Of a stretch of DNA of 11,068 nt, positions 1-6,633 are shown piece by piece. The stretch spans positions 1 to 11,068 of the forward strand of contig JAMNXK010000030.1 of the NCBI GenBank assembly GCA_023653245.1, given 5' to 3'. Positions within the stretch are counted from its first letter, which is position 1. The number at the start of each line of letters is the position of its first letter. This stretch comes from Tagaea sp. GTDB lineage: Bacteria > Pseudomonadota > Alphaproteobacteria > CACIAM-22H2. Both the position numbers and the translations under genes were made by a program. The notes under the pieces are model-generated. The model was not told the DNA's origin, did no database searches, and saw only the letters and a list, made by a program, of their open reading frames with translations.

Positions 1-225
1 CATCTCGACATGGCCACGGCGGTGCGCAACGCCGTGGCGACGATGGGCGCGCCGCTCGAAGCCGCCCTTGCGATGGCGTCGGCGACGCCCGCCCGTTTCC
101 TCGGCTTGGCGCGCGACCGCGGCCGGATCGCGCGCGGCTTCGTCGCGGCATTCGTCCAATTCGACGCGCGGCTCGATCCTGTCGCGCTCGATCCAAGGCC
201 GCCGAGCGCGGGATCGCGCGCCTGA
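1..225 (+). CDS. nagA: N-acetylglucosamine-6-phosphate deacetylase, C-terminal end (partial)
   Basis: Open from the first base of the window in frame 1 to a TGA at 223-225, giving the last 74 residues; the start lies outside. The fragment begins HLDMATAVRNAV, continues with ALAMASATPARFLGL and GRIARGFVAAFVQFD. This matches the end of the amidohydrolase NagA, where the final catalytic-barrel helix is followed by the small beta-sandwich domain (family pattern roughly MAS..PA..LGL...G.I..G..AD.V..D). NagA removes the acetyl group from GlcNAc-6-phosphate in amino-sugar and cell-wall recycling in the cytoplasm. The metal-binding residues are not in view. It converges on the tRNA-Phe gene. I see no convincing terminator in the 55 bp after its stop. 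Another amidohydrolase of the same fold is possible but less likely. Confidence 0.8.
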   Translation, partial: HLDMATAVRNAVATMGAPLEAALAMASATPARFLGLARDRGRIARGFVAAFVQFDARLDPVALDPRPPSAGSRA

Positions 226-280
226 AACGGCAGAAGAACGGATCTTGGAAGGCCGGAGCGGCGAAAAGTGCGAAGCCCGA

Positions 281-356
281 TGGTGCCCGGGGCCGGAATC
301 GAACCAGCGACACTGCGATTTTCAATCGCATGCTCTACCAACTGAGCTACCCGGGC
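281..356 (-). tRNA. trnF: tRNA-Phe, anticodon GAA
   Basis: The minus strand folds as a full 76-nt cloverleaf. The acceptor stem GCCCGGG pairs with CCCGGGC, and the D arm is GCTC-AGTTGGTA-GAGC. The anticodon stem TGCGA/TCGCA carries the loop TTGAAAA (anticodon GAA). The variable loop is GTGTC, and the T arm GCTGG-TTCGATT-CCGGC includes one T-G pair. The 3' end is ACCA, so CCA is encoded. It decodes Phe codons TTC and TTT. It has its own promoter just upstream (see 380-408). No integrase or duplicated 3' end is visible, so there is no sign of its use as an integration site here. Confidence 0.97.
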
Positions 357-379
357 ACCAGGCGCGTGGCAGGGCGCCG

Positions 380-408
380 TGTATAGGGCCCTGCGGCACG
401 CCTGTCAA
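380..408 (-). promoter_or_regulatory. Sigma-70-type promoter of tRNA-Phe
   Basis: On the minus strand a perfect -35 TTGACA (408 to 403) is followed by a 17-bp spacer and a -10 TATACA (385 to 380). Start of transcription is expected near 373, leaving a leader of about 17 nt before the tRNA 5' end at 356. The stretch just after the -10 is all G/C (CGGCGCC), like the GC-rich discriminators of stringently controlled stable-RNA promoters. The -35 overlaps the TGA stop of the upstream TfoX-like gene (405-407). Confidence 0.8.
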
Positions 409-1058
409 CGCTTCGAACCCTTTGATATGGCGCGCTTCTTCGGCGGCGCCAGCGCCGCTTGCGCGGCCGCGTCGAGGCGCCACTTGTCCGCCGCCGGGAG
501 CTTGTCCCAGCGCGCGCCGGTCAGCGCCGCATGCAGCGCATAGAGAAGGCTCCGCGACGCGTCGCGCGGCCGCCGGCGCTTGACCGCCACATAGGCGGCG
601 ACCGCGCCCGCGCGCTTCAAGTCCTCGGGCGACAAGATCCCCGCCTCGCCCAGCCAGGCCTGGGTTTTGGGCCCGAGATTGTCCATCGCCGCGATCCGCT
701 TAGGCGGGCCCTTCTTCTTCGGCGCGGGCGCGCGCAGCGCCGCGTCGTAGGCCGCGCGCGCCCAGGGAAGCATCGCGGCGGGATCGTCGAGCGCTTCGGG
801 TGGGGCTTGGCAATAGCTCATCGACATCGGCTTGCCCTTGCCCTCGTAGACGAAAGGCCCGAGGCCCTCGGCCTCGAACGCGGGGCGGTTCGCCGCGTCG
901 GCCTTGAGATAGAGCGTATCCTCGGCGATCAAGGCGAACATTCGCCCCTCGCGATAGAGTCCCCAGCCGCCGAACATCGAACGCGCCGCCACACGGCCCA
1001 AAGCTTCGTTCAGCACTTCGACGCACATCGACACGAAGGGCGTCGGCGTCTTGCTCAT
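405..1058 (-). CDS. TfoX/Sxy family protein (TfoX_N plus TfoX_C domains)
   Basis: 217 residues. Residues about 10-108 form a TfoX N-terminal domain with the hallmark MFGGWGLYREGRMFALI (28-44) and LYLK (49-52). Residues about 123-200 form a TfoX C-terminal helix-hairpin-helix-like domain (DNLGPKTQAWLGEAGI...RSLLYALHAALTG). A lysine/proline linker (KKKGPPKR) separates the two, and the tail is basic. In gamma-proteobacteria Sxy/TfoX co-activates competence genes with CRP; in alphaproteobacteria the function of the family is largely unknown, so no role in competence is claimed. I chose the ATG at 1058 because it overlaps the yacG stop by 4 nt (ATGA) and starts where the family homology starts. 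The frame stays open further upstream, but that stretch is the shadow of yacG. Last gene of the maf-RNase-yacG chain. Confidence 0.85.
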   Translation of the reverse strand: MSKTPTPFVSMCVEVLNEALGRVAARSMFGGWGLYREGRMFALIAEDTLYLKADAANRPAFEAEGLGPFVYEGKGKPMSMSYCQAPPEALDDPAAMLPWARAAYDAALRAPAPKKKGPPKRIAAMDNLGPKTQAWLGEAGILSPEDLKRAGAVAAYVAVKRRRPRDASRSLLYALHAALTGARWDKLPAADKWRLDAAAQAALAPPKKRAISKGSKR

Positions 1059-1249
1059 CGTCCGTCCTCCGGCGGTTCGTCCGGCGCCTCGTCCGTTGGC
1101 ACGCGATAGGCGCCGGTCAGCCAACGGCGCATGTCGTCGTCCTTGCAACGCGCCGAGCAGAAGGGCCGGAACTCGCGCGATGCGGCGCGCCGGCACATCG
1201 GGCAGGATTCTTTGCGGGGCCGCTTGGGAAGCGGAACGATCTCGCTCAT
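1055..1249 (-). CDS. yacG: DNA gyrase inhibitor YacG (zinc-finger protein)
   Basis: 64 residues, the usual size. It carries the four-cysteine zinc site of YacG: CPMC at 16-19 and CSARC at 31-35 (CX2C-X11-CX3C), followed by the conserved DMRRWLTGAYRVP and an acidic tail. In E. coli YacG binds GyrB and inhibits DNA gyrase. The ATG at 1249 overlaps the TGA of the RNase gene by 4 nt, and its own TGA overlaps the ATG of the TfoX-like gene by 4 nt. Translation is therefore probably coupled in both directions. Its position straight after a short RNase E/G that lacks a zinc link is discussed in the findings. Confidence 0.93.
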   Translation of the reverse strand: MSEIVPLPKRPRKESCPMCRRAASREFRPFCSARCKDDDMRRWLTGAYRVPTDEAPDEPPEDGR

Positions 1250-2289
1250 TCCCCGACGCTGCCGCGCGAGCGCGCGCGCGTCAACTCCACCAGACCGCCG
1301 GCGGTGAAGCCCAGCACGTCCACGCGCCGCCGGTCGTCGCGGGTGGCTTGTTTGAAGGCGTCGAGCAGCCGCGCCCGCTCGCCCGGCTTGACCACGCGCA
1401 ACACGTCGACGGCGATCAGCCCGCCGAGATCGCGCAGACGAAGCTGCCTCGCGACTTCGCGCGCCGCCTCCAGATCGACGCCGAGCGCGTCGATCTTCGC
1501 CGATCCGGAGTTCACGTCGATGGCCACGAGTGCCGCCGTGGGCTCGATCGACAACCACGCGCCCGAACGCAGATCGACGCGCGGCGCCTCCAAGCGCGCC
1601 AGCAGCGTGGCCGCGTCGTGGCGGTCGAACGCGTCCTTGTCGTGCGCCACACCGGCGGCGCGCGCGAGATCGGCGTCGGCGCAGACGAGATCGGCGCGCG
1701 CATGCGCGCCCAGCGCGCGGCGCGCGGCGTCGATCGCGTTCTCCGTCCACAGGATCTCGACCGGACCGTCGGCGGCGGGTCTGCGGGCGCGCAGCCCGTC
1801 CAGCTCCGCCGTCAGCGCTTCGTCGGAAACGTCGAGCGCGCCGGCGCGTAAGATCAGCCCTTCGCCGTCCGCCAGCAGCGCGTGCGCGCGCGCTTGCAAC
1901 GCCTCGCGCTTGGCCGCCGGCACGCGCTTGGAGACCGAAGCCCCCTTCCCGCCCGGCAACAGGACGACATGCGTGCCTTCCAGCGTGACGCGCCGCGAGA
2001 CCCGCGCGCGCTTGTCGCCCAGGGGGGCTTCGACGATCTGCACGATCAGCGTCACCCCGCGCGGCGGCGGCTTGTCCGTGTCGAGCAAGGCGACGGCACC
2101 GCCGGCCAGATCGACGAACACGCCGCCGGCGGCGGCTTGCGCCACGCGCGCGCGATGGATCGCCCCCGGCGCGAGCGCGCGGTTCGCGGGCTCGCGGGCG
2201 ATATCGACCAGGGTCCCATGCGCGAAGCCGAGCGCCAGGATCGTCGCACCCTGGCGGCCGACCAGAATCTCGTTGATCGGTTCTTTCAC
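1246..2289 (-). CDS. Ribonuclease E/G family protein, short form
   Basis: 347 residues against about 490 for RNase G. The order is: N-terminal region (ILVGRQGATILALGF, 8-22), a trimmed S1/RNA-binding part (about 41-112, including LIVQIVEAPLGDKRARVS), then the catalytic DNase-I-like domain. The metal ligands match RNase E: D258 and N260 in AIDVNSG (E. coli D303, N305) and D295 in GGLIAVD (E. coli D346), within the nearly invariant EVARQLRLRDLGGLI. The protein ends at GGLVELTRARSRGS, where the CPxC zinc link and small domain of RNase E/G would begin. It probably cleaves single-stranded RNA in rRNA, tRNA or mRNA processing. Start: a GTG at 2289 overlapping the maf stop by 4 nt; homology begins there. 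A short RNase E/G at this place is, as far as I recall, common in alphaproteobacteria, so this is probably a true short family member rather than a broken gene. Confidence 0.88.
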   Translation of the reverse strand: MKEPINEILVGRQGATILALGFAHGTLVDIAREPANRALAPGAIHRARVAQAAAGGVFVDLAGGAVALLDTDKPPPRGVTLIVQIVEAPLGDKRARVSRRVTLEGTHVVLLPGGKGASVSKRVPAAKREALQARAHALLADGEGLILRAGALDVSDEALTAELDGLRARRPAADGPVEILWTENAIDAARRALGAHARADLVCADADLARAAGVAHDKDAFDRHDAATLLARLEAPRVDLRSGAWLSIEPTAALVAIDVNSGSAKIDALGVDLEAAREVARQLRLRDLGGLIAVDVLRVVKPGERARLLDAFKQATRDDRRRVDVLGFTAGGLVELTRARSRGSVGE

Positions 2290-2855
2290 GCCCCCGCCCC
2301 TTCGAGCAAAGCGGCGGTCTCGTGCAGATCGAGTCCGACCACGTTCGAATACGAGCCCGACAGAAAACGCACGAACGCGGCCGCGCGTCCTTGGATGGCG
2401 TAGCCGCCGGCCTTGCCGCGCCATTCGCCGCTCGCGATATAGGCGTCGATCTCGGCGGCGGAAAGACGCTTGAAGGCGAGCACCGTGTCGGACACGCGCA
2501 CGCGCGGCTTGGCACCGGGTACCATCAGGCAAATGCCGCCGAGCACGTGATGGCGCCGCCCCGAGAGCAGCGCCAAACAATGCCGCGCTTCGGCTTCGGT
2601 CTCGGCTTTGGGCAACAGGCGCCGCCCGCAGGCCACGACCGTGTCGGCGGCCAGCACGAACGCGTCCGGGCGCAGTTTGGCGACGGCCGCGGCCTTGGCG
2701 CGCGCCAGGCGTTCGGCGAGCGCGCGCGGGCTCTCGCTCGGCTTCGGCGTCTCGTCGAGCTCGGCGGGCAGGATTTCGGCCGGCGCGCGGCCGATCTGGG
2801 CGAGCAGGTCGCGCCGTCGCGGACTCGCGGAAGCGAGGACGAGCGGCGGCGTCAA
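2286..2855 (-). CDS. maf: Maf family nucleotide pyrophosphatase (dTTP/UTP type)
   Basis: 189 residues, a normal length. It shows the Maf pattern throughout: LVLASASPRRRDLL (5-18), the phosphate-binding start; AELDET (31-36); VLAADTVV with the catalytic D71; and GEWRGKAGGYAIQG with FLSGSYSNVVGL (143-175). The GGYAIQG and SGSYxNVVGL features fit the YhdE/Maf group that hydrolyses dTTP, UTP and modified pyrimidine nucleotides. They do not fit the 7-methyl-GTP-specific YceF group. The protein probably acts in nucleotide-pool cleaning or division control. The only sensible start is a TTG at 2855, seven bases after the infA stop: no ATG or GTG lies in frame between the upstream stop and the first conserved motif. 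The upstream Shine-Dalgarno match is weak, which suggests low, infA-coupled translation. Confidence 0.92.
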   Translation of the reverse strand: MTPPLVLASASPRRRDLLAQIGRAPAEILPAELDETPKPSESPRALAERLARAKAAAVAKLRPDAFVLAADTVVACGRRLLPKAETEAEARHCLALLSGRRHHVLGGICLMVPGAKPRVRVSDTVLAFKRLSAAEIDAYIASGEWRGKAGGYAIQGRAAAFVRFLSGSYSNVVGLDLHETAALLEGAGA

Positions 2856-2862
2856 ACCGGCC

Positions 2863-3081
2863 CTATTTAAAGCGGAACGTGATCCGACCCTTGGTCAGAT
2901 CGTAGGGCGTCATCTCGACGTTGACGCGGTCGCCCGCTAGCACGCGGATGCGGTTCTTGCGCATCTTGCCCGAGGTGTGGGCGAGAACTTCGTGATTGTT
3001 GTCGAGCTTCACGCGGAACATCGCGTTGGGCAGGAGTTCCTGCACCACACCCGAGAACTCGATCAGGCCTTCTTTCGCCAT
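2863..3081 (-). CDS. infA: Translation initiation factor IF-1
   Basis: 72 residues, exactly the family length. The sequence is a single S1-type OB fold with near-invariant blocks [37 protein letters not shown] and [18 protein letters not shown]-1 binds the ribosomal A site on the 30S subunit with IF-2 and IF-3 during initiation. The ATG at 3081 is preceded by GGAG with 6 nt spacing. A 75-bp gap separates it from the upstream phosphatase gene and contains a candidate promoter and a GC hairpin. It therefore probably has its own transcription start and leads the infA-maf-RNase-yacG-tfoX group. Confidence 0.98.
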   Translation of the reverse strand: MAKEGLIEFSGVVQELLPNAMFRVKLDNNHEVLAHTSGKMRKNRIRVLAGDRVNVEMTPYDLTKGRITFRFK

Positions 3082-3131
3082 GGGTCTCCAGAATGTCGCC
3101 GTGCCGCCCCCCGGGGCGGTATCGGGGGCGC

Positions 3132-3160
3132 AACATGACCCCGAAGCCAGGCGAGGTCAA
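3132..3160 (-). promoter_or_regulatory. Candidate promoter for infA
   Basis: On the minus strand TTGACC (3160 to 3155, 5/6 to the -35 consensus) is followed by 17 bp and CATGTT (3137 to 3132, 3/6 to the -10). It lies about 50 bp upstream of infA. The -35 contains the TGA stop of the phosphatase gene, the same arrangement as the tRNA-Phe promoter. Downstream, inside the expected leader, is a GC stem-loop at 3104-3119 (CCGCCCC-CC-GGGGCGG) with no T-run after it. That makes it a poor terminator and possibly a leader structure. The weak -10 keeps confidence low. Confidence 0.35.
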
Positions 3161-3618
3161 GCCTTGGCCGGCGGCGCGAAGTCGATGGCCAGCTCGGGAA
3201 AACGCTTGAGAATCCGCGCCTTGAGCCCCTCGCGCAACGCCCGATAGCCCTCCAGACGGGCTTCCCGGCTGCCTTCTTCGATCAGCGTGGGGTCGAAAGT
3301 CGGCCAATACTCGACGTCGCACGCCATGATCCGCGTGAGTTCGAGGGCTTTGTGATGCGCCTCGGGGCTCAGCGTCACGATCAGATCGAACGAGCTGTCG
3401 TGCAGCTCGTCGAAGGTCTTGGCCTTGTGGCGCTGGATGTCGACGCCGAGCTCGCCCAGCGAAGCGATCACGAACGGATCGATGTCCTGGCGGCGCACGC
3501 CGGCGGAATCGACGTAGACGCGCGTGCCGAGCAGCTTCTTCGCCAGACCTTCGGCCATCGGCGAGCGCACCGAGTTATGCGTGCAACAGAACAGGACGCT
3601 GCCGATTTTCCCGGTCAT
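3157..3618 (-). CDS. Low-molecular-weight protein-tyrosine phosphatase family protein
   Basis: 153 residues, a normal LMW-PTP size. The phosphate-binding P-loop CX5RS is CTHNSVRS (C12 to S19), directly after a beta strand SVLFC, and is followed by PMAEGL. The general-acid aspartate is D109 in FDPT. Such proteins dephosphorylate phosphotyrosine or, in a sister branch, reduce arsenate (ArsC). The Cys pair of thioredoxin-linked arsenate reductases is absent from the equivalent loop (VTLSPEAHH), so phosphatase activity seems likelier. The natural substrate cannot be read from the sequence. The ATG at 3618 follows the UPF0262 stop by 20 nt. A phosphatase of this type beside UPF0262 and infA is a gene order I recall from many alphaproteobacteria. 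Confidence 0.88.
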   Translation of the reverse strand: MTGKIGSVLFCCTHNSVRSPMAEGLAKKLLGTRVYVDSAGVRRQDIDPFVIASLGELGVDIQRHKAKTFDELHDSSFDLIVTLSPEAHHKALELTRIMACDVEYWPTFDPTLIEEGSREARLEGYRALREGLKARILKRFPELAIDFAPPAKA

Positions 3619-3638
3619 GGGATCCCGGTCGGAGAAGG

Positions 3639-4124
3639 TCAGCCGCGGATATGCAGCACGCAGATCAGGGTGAACAGCCGTCGCGCGGTGTTGAGATCGA
3701 CCGCGATCTTGCCTTCCAGGCGCTCGCGCAAGAGCTGGGCGCCGTCGTTGTGGACGGCGCGCCGGCCCATGTCGAGCGCTTCGATCTGCGAGGGCGACAG
3801 GCGCTTGATCGCGTCGTAGTAGCTCTCGCAGACCGTGAAGTAGTCCTTGATCGTTGTGCGGAAGGGCGTGAGCGGCAGCAGATGCTTCTCGATGGGATCG
3901 CCGGTCTCGCCGCGCAGATCCAGCGCCAGACGGTTCTCCTCGATCGACAGCCCGAGCTGGTAGGGACCTTGCGGTCCGCCGACCAGCTCGAAATTGTTCT
4001 CGTCGAGCAGATCGAAGATCGCGACCGTGCGCTCGTGCTCGATGTCGGCGTTGCGCCGGACGCGCAGATTCTCGGCGAGATCGATCTTGCAGATGCGGTT
4101 GCGCTTTTCCGAAGACCCGTCCAT
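3639..4124 (-). CDS. UPF0262 family protein of unknown function
   Basis: 161 residues. I recognise the alphaproteobacterial UPF0262 family from blocks such as DIEHERTVAIFDLLDENNFE (27-46), GPYQLGLSI (53-61), LTPFRTTIKDYF (85-96), CESYYDAI (99-106), SQIEALDMGRRAVHN (112-126) and the end DLNTARRLFTLICVLHIRG. No catalytic motif, signal peptide or membrane span is visible, and the strong conservation of the whole chain suggests a cytosolic protein with a defined partner. The ATG at 4124 lies 3 nt after the hisD stop, with a purine-rich ribosome site GGAAGGGGG. Its fixed place between hisD and the phosphatase gene is the main clue to function; nothing shows that it acts in histidine synthesis. Confidence 0.9.
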   Translation of the reverse strand: MDGSSEKRNRICKIDLAENLRVRRNADIEHERTVAIFDLLDENNFELVGGPQGPYQLGLSIEENRLALDLRGETGDPIEKHLLPLTPFRTTIKDYFTVCESYYDAIKRLSPSQIEALDMGRRAVHNDGAQLLRERLEGKIAVDLNTARRLFTLICVLHIRG

Positions 4125-4127
4125 CCC

Positions 4128-5423
4128 CTACCCCCTTCCGGTGCGGATCGCCAGCGACGCCGCATGCGACGCCAGCCCCTCCGCGCGCGCGAGCGCGATG
4201 CCGTCGTCCGCGAGACGCGCGAGCGCTTCGGCGTCCGCGCGGATCAGCGTCGTGCGTTTCATGAAATCGGCCGTGCCCAGACCCGAAGCGAAGCGCGCCG
4301 CACCGCTGGTCGGCAGCACATGGTTGGGCCCGGCGAGATAGTCGCCCAAGGCTTCGGGCGTGTGGCGGCCGACGAAAATCGCGCCCGCATGGCGCACGCG
4401 CTTGGCCAGGCGCGCGGCGTTCCGGCAGGCGAGCTGCAGATGCTCGGGCGCCAGGCGATCGACGATCGCGGGCGCGTCGGCCAGATCGCGCACCAGCACG
4501 ATGGCGCCGTGATCGCGCCAGGATGCGGCCGCGATCGCCGCGCGCGGATGGGTCGCGAGTTCGCGATCGACCGCCGCGGCCACGGCATCGGCATAGGACG
4601 CGTCGTCGGCGATCAGCACCGATTGCGCGGCCGCGTCGTGCTCGGCTTGCGCGAGCAGATCGACGGCGATCCAGCGCGGATCGGCCGAGGAATCGGCGAC
4701 GACGCACACCTCGGACGGGCCGGCGATCAGATCGATCCCGACTTTGCCGAACACCATGCGCTTGGCCGCGGCGACATAGGCGTTCCCGGGCCCGACGATC
4801 TTGTCGACGGGTGCGATGGTCTTGGTGCCGTAGGCCAAGGCGGCGATGGCTTGCGCGCCGCCCACCTTGTAGATCTCGTCCACGCCCGCGACATGGCACG
4901 CCGCGAGCACCAAAGGCGCGATCTTGCCGTCGGGGGCGGGCACCGTCACGACCAGCCGCGCCACGCCCGCGACCTTGGCCGGAATCGCGTTCATCAGCAC
5001 CGAAGACGGGTACGCGGCCTTGCCGCCGGGCACGTAGAGCCCGACCGAGTCCAGCGCCGTCCAGCGCCAGCCGAGTTCCACGCCGGCGGCGTCGCGCCAC
5101 GAATCGCCCTTGGGCTTCATGCGCGCATGGAACGCGGCGATGCGCTTGGCGGCGGCGGCGAGCGCTTTCAACGCGCGCGGATCGCTCGCCTTGCGCGCGG
5201 CGGCGATCTCGGCGGCGCCCACGCGGAGCGTCTTGGGCGTCGGCGTCACGCGGTCGAAGCGCTTGGTGTACGCGATCAGGCCCGCATCGCCGCGTTGGCG
5301 CACGCCGGCGAGGATCGCGGCGACCACGCCGTCGACCGAGCGCGCGCTGTCCTCGCGCGCGGCGAGCAGCCGCGCGAAGCCGCGTTCGAAATCCTTGGCG
5401 CGGGTGTCGAGCCTAAGCGGCAC
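4128..5423 (-). CDS. hisD: Histidinol dehydrogenase
   Basis: 431 residues (E. coli 434). The enzyme oxidises L-histidinol to L-histidine in two NAD-dependent steps, the end of histidine synthesis. All hallmarks are present: [14 protein letters not shown] (131-144), [16 protein letters not shown] (211-226), IAGPSEV (233-239), zinc ligands Q259 and H262 in LAQAEHD, catalytic E327-H328 in APEHLQL, D361 in [15 protein letters not shown], and H420 near the end. The start is a GTG at 5423 overlapping the 3' end of hisG by 11 nt; the first residues MPLRLD fit the family, and no better start follows before the homology. The overlap indicates translational coupling to hisG, and the 3-nt gap to UPF0262 indicates continued cotranscription. 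Confidence 0.97.
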   Translation of the reverse strand: MPLRLDTRAKDFERGFARLLAAREDSARSVDGVVAAILAGVRQRGDAGLIAYTKRFDRVTPTPKTLRVGAAEIAAARKASDPRALKALAAAAKRIAAFHARMKPKGDSWRDAAGVELGWRWTALDSVGLYVPGGKAAYPSSVLMNAIPAKVAGVARLVVTVPAPDGKIAPLVLAACHVAGVDEIYKVGGAQAIAALAYGTKTIAPVDKIVGPGNAYVAAAKRMVFGKVGIDLIAGPSEVCVVADSSADPRWIAVDLLAQAEHDAAAQSVLIADDASYADAVAAAVDRELATHPRAAIAAASWRDHGAIVLVRDLADAPAIVDRLAPEHLQLACRNAARLAKRVRHAGAIFVGRHTPEALGDYLAGPNHVLPTSGAARFASGLGTADFMKRTTLIRADAEALARLADDGIALARAEGLASHAASLAIRTGRG

Positions 5424-6075
5424 GCGCGGCCTCCGCGATGCGCTCGACCAGCGGGGAGAGCTGCGCGTGGCGCGTCTTGAGCGCCGCGCGGTTGACGATC
5501 AGGCGCGAGGTCACGTCGGCGATGCGCTCGATCTCGACCAAGCCGTTGGCCTTGAGCGTGGCACCCGTCGACACCAAATCGACGATCCGGCGCGCCACGC
5601 CCAGCGCCGGCGCCAATTCGATGGCGCCGTTGAGCTTGATGCATTCGGCCTGCACGCCGCGGCGCGCGAAATGCTTGCGCGCGACGTTGGGATATTTGGT
5701 CGCCACGCGCACATGCGACCAGCGCCGCGGGTCGTCGGTGCCGGCCAGCTCGGCGGGCTCGGCGACCGCCAGATGGCATTTGCCGATCCCCAGATCGAGC
5801 GGCGCGTAGATCTCGGGATAGTCGAACTCGACGATCACGTCGTCGCCCGCCACGCCCAGATGCGCCGCCCCGAACGCCACGAACGTCGCCACGTCGAAAG
5901 CGCGCGCGCGCACGATGTCGAGCGCCGGATCGCCGGTGCGGAAGCGCAGCAGGCGCGTGTCCGGATCGTCGAATTCCGGCTCGGGCACGATGCCCGCGCG
6001 GCGCAGCAGCGGCATGACTTCCTTGAGGATGCGGCCGTTGGGCAGCGCCAAAATGAGCTTGTCGTTCGCGGGCAC
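5413..6075 (-). CDS. hisG: ATP phosphoribosyltransferase, short (HisG-S) form
   Basis: 220 residues, the short form. It joins ATP and PRPP in the first committed step of histidine synthesis. Visible family features are [10 protein letters not shown] (7-16), a VAGDDVIVE segment (75-83), [15 protein letters not shown] (93-107), [11 protein letters not shown] (126-136), and the PRPP-loop-like [14 protein letters not shown] (166-179). It lacks the roughly 80-residue C-terminal regulatory domain of long HisG that binds histidine. Short forms normally need the HisZ partner for activity and feedback control, and no hisZ is in the window. The GTG at 6075 has GGAGAGG just upstream, with a strong promoter and a palindrome before it. 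It overlaps hisD by 11 nt. Confidence 0.95.
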   Translation of the reverse strand: MPANDKLILALPNGRILKEVMPLLRRAGIVPEPEFDDPDTRLLRFRTGDPALDIVRARAFDVATFVAFGAAHLGVAGDDVIVEFDYPEIYAPLDLGIGKCHLAVAEPAELAGTDDPRRWSHVRVATKYPNVARKHFARRGVQAECIKLNGAIELAPALGVARRIVDLVSTGATLKANGLVEIERIADVTSRLIVNRAALKTRHAQLSPLVERIAEAARAA

Positions 6076-6089
6076 GAAACCTCTCCGTT

Positions 6090-6109
6090 CCGGCGGTTAT
6101 AACCGCCGG
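6090..6109. repeat. Perfect 20-bp palindrome over the hisG -10
   Basis: The bases CCGGCGGTTATAACCGCCGG read the same on both strands with no mismatch. The centre (ATAT-like TTATAA) is the -10 of the hisG promoter. As DNA it is a good candidate operator for a dimeric repressor. As RNA, in transcripts reading through from murA, it would fold into an 8-bp stem with a four-base loop just before the hisG ribosome site. No T-run follows on either strand, so it is not an intrinsic terminator. Confidence 0.7.
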
Positions 6110-6124
6110 CGGCCTGCCTGTCAT
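6096..6124 (-). promoter_or_regulatory. Promoter of hisG-hisD
   Basis: On the minus strand ATGACA (6124 to 6119, 5/6 to the -35 consensus) is followed by exactly 17 bp and TATAAC (6101 to 6096, 5/6 to the -10). Transcription would start near 6089, giving a leader of only about 14 nt that holds the GGAGAGG ribosome site before the GTG at 6075. The leader is too short for a classical his attenuator, and no run of His codons is seen. Control, if any, would act at the DNA level on the palindrome that covers the -10. Confidence 0.6.
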
Positions 6125-6142
6125 GACGGCGGAATGAAGGAC

Positions 6143-6633
6143 TTAGGCGGCCGGATGTCGCGGGCGCCACTGGGTCGGCCAGGGCTCGCCGATATCCTGC
6201 ATGACGCAGGAGATGTGCGGGCCTTCCAGGCGGACGGCGGCTTCGCCCGCGAAGACCATCACGATGGCGCCGGGATGCGCTTCGATAGTCAGGAGTTCGA
6301 GCACCCGGCCGCGGTCGCGCTGGTCGAGCCCCTTGCGGCGCACGCCGTCCACGCCGTGGAAATGGATGCCGCAATTGACCCGCTCGTAGGAATTGCACGG
6401 CATGAATGCGGGGTCGATCGGCGCTTCGACCGGCGCGGGCGCGGGAAGCTCGCTCTCCCAGGTCTCGTCGCAATTCTCCCAGCGGAAGCGGTTGGCGACG
6501 AGCACGAATTCCTTCTGCTCGGTCTCGAACTTCATGTCGCCGACGGGGATCAGCGCGTCCTGCAGGCAGGCGGCGATGATCCGGAAATCCTCGGCGTCGG
6601 TCGCCTTGAGCTTGAGGCCTTGGGCGGCGGACA

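Noticed and set aside
281..356. tRNA-Phe as an integration site for a mobile element
   Set aside because: No integrase, no repeated tRNA 3' end and no change in composition are seen on either side; the neighbours are housekeeping genes.
1246..2289. RNase E/G as a truncated pseudogene
   Set aside because: The catalytic residues are intact, the start and stop are both in tight 4-nt overlaps with neighbours, and there is no leftover coding sequence for the missing C-terminal part downstream.
3104..3119. GC hairpin as an intrinsic terminator after the phosphatase gene
   Set aside because: The stem is strong, but no T-run follows on the minus strand and infA lies just beyond.
3157..5100. A long minus-strand frame running upstream of the phosphatase through UPF0262 and hisD
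   Set aside because: Only the last 153 codons, from the ATG at 3618, are phosphatase. The upstream part is an out-of-frame reading of hisD and UPF0262.
3651..5480. A 609-codon open frame on the + strand opposite hisD and UPF0262
   Set aside because: It is antisense to two clearly recognised genes, its translation is low-complexity and rich in Arg/Ala/Gly/His, and it shows no domain. Long open antisense frames are expected at this GC content.
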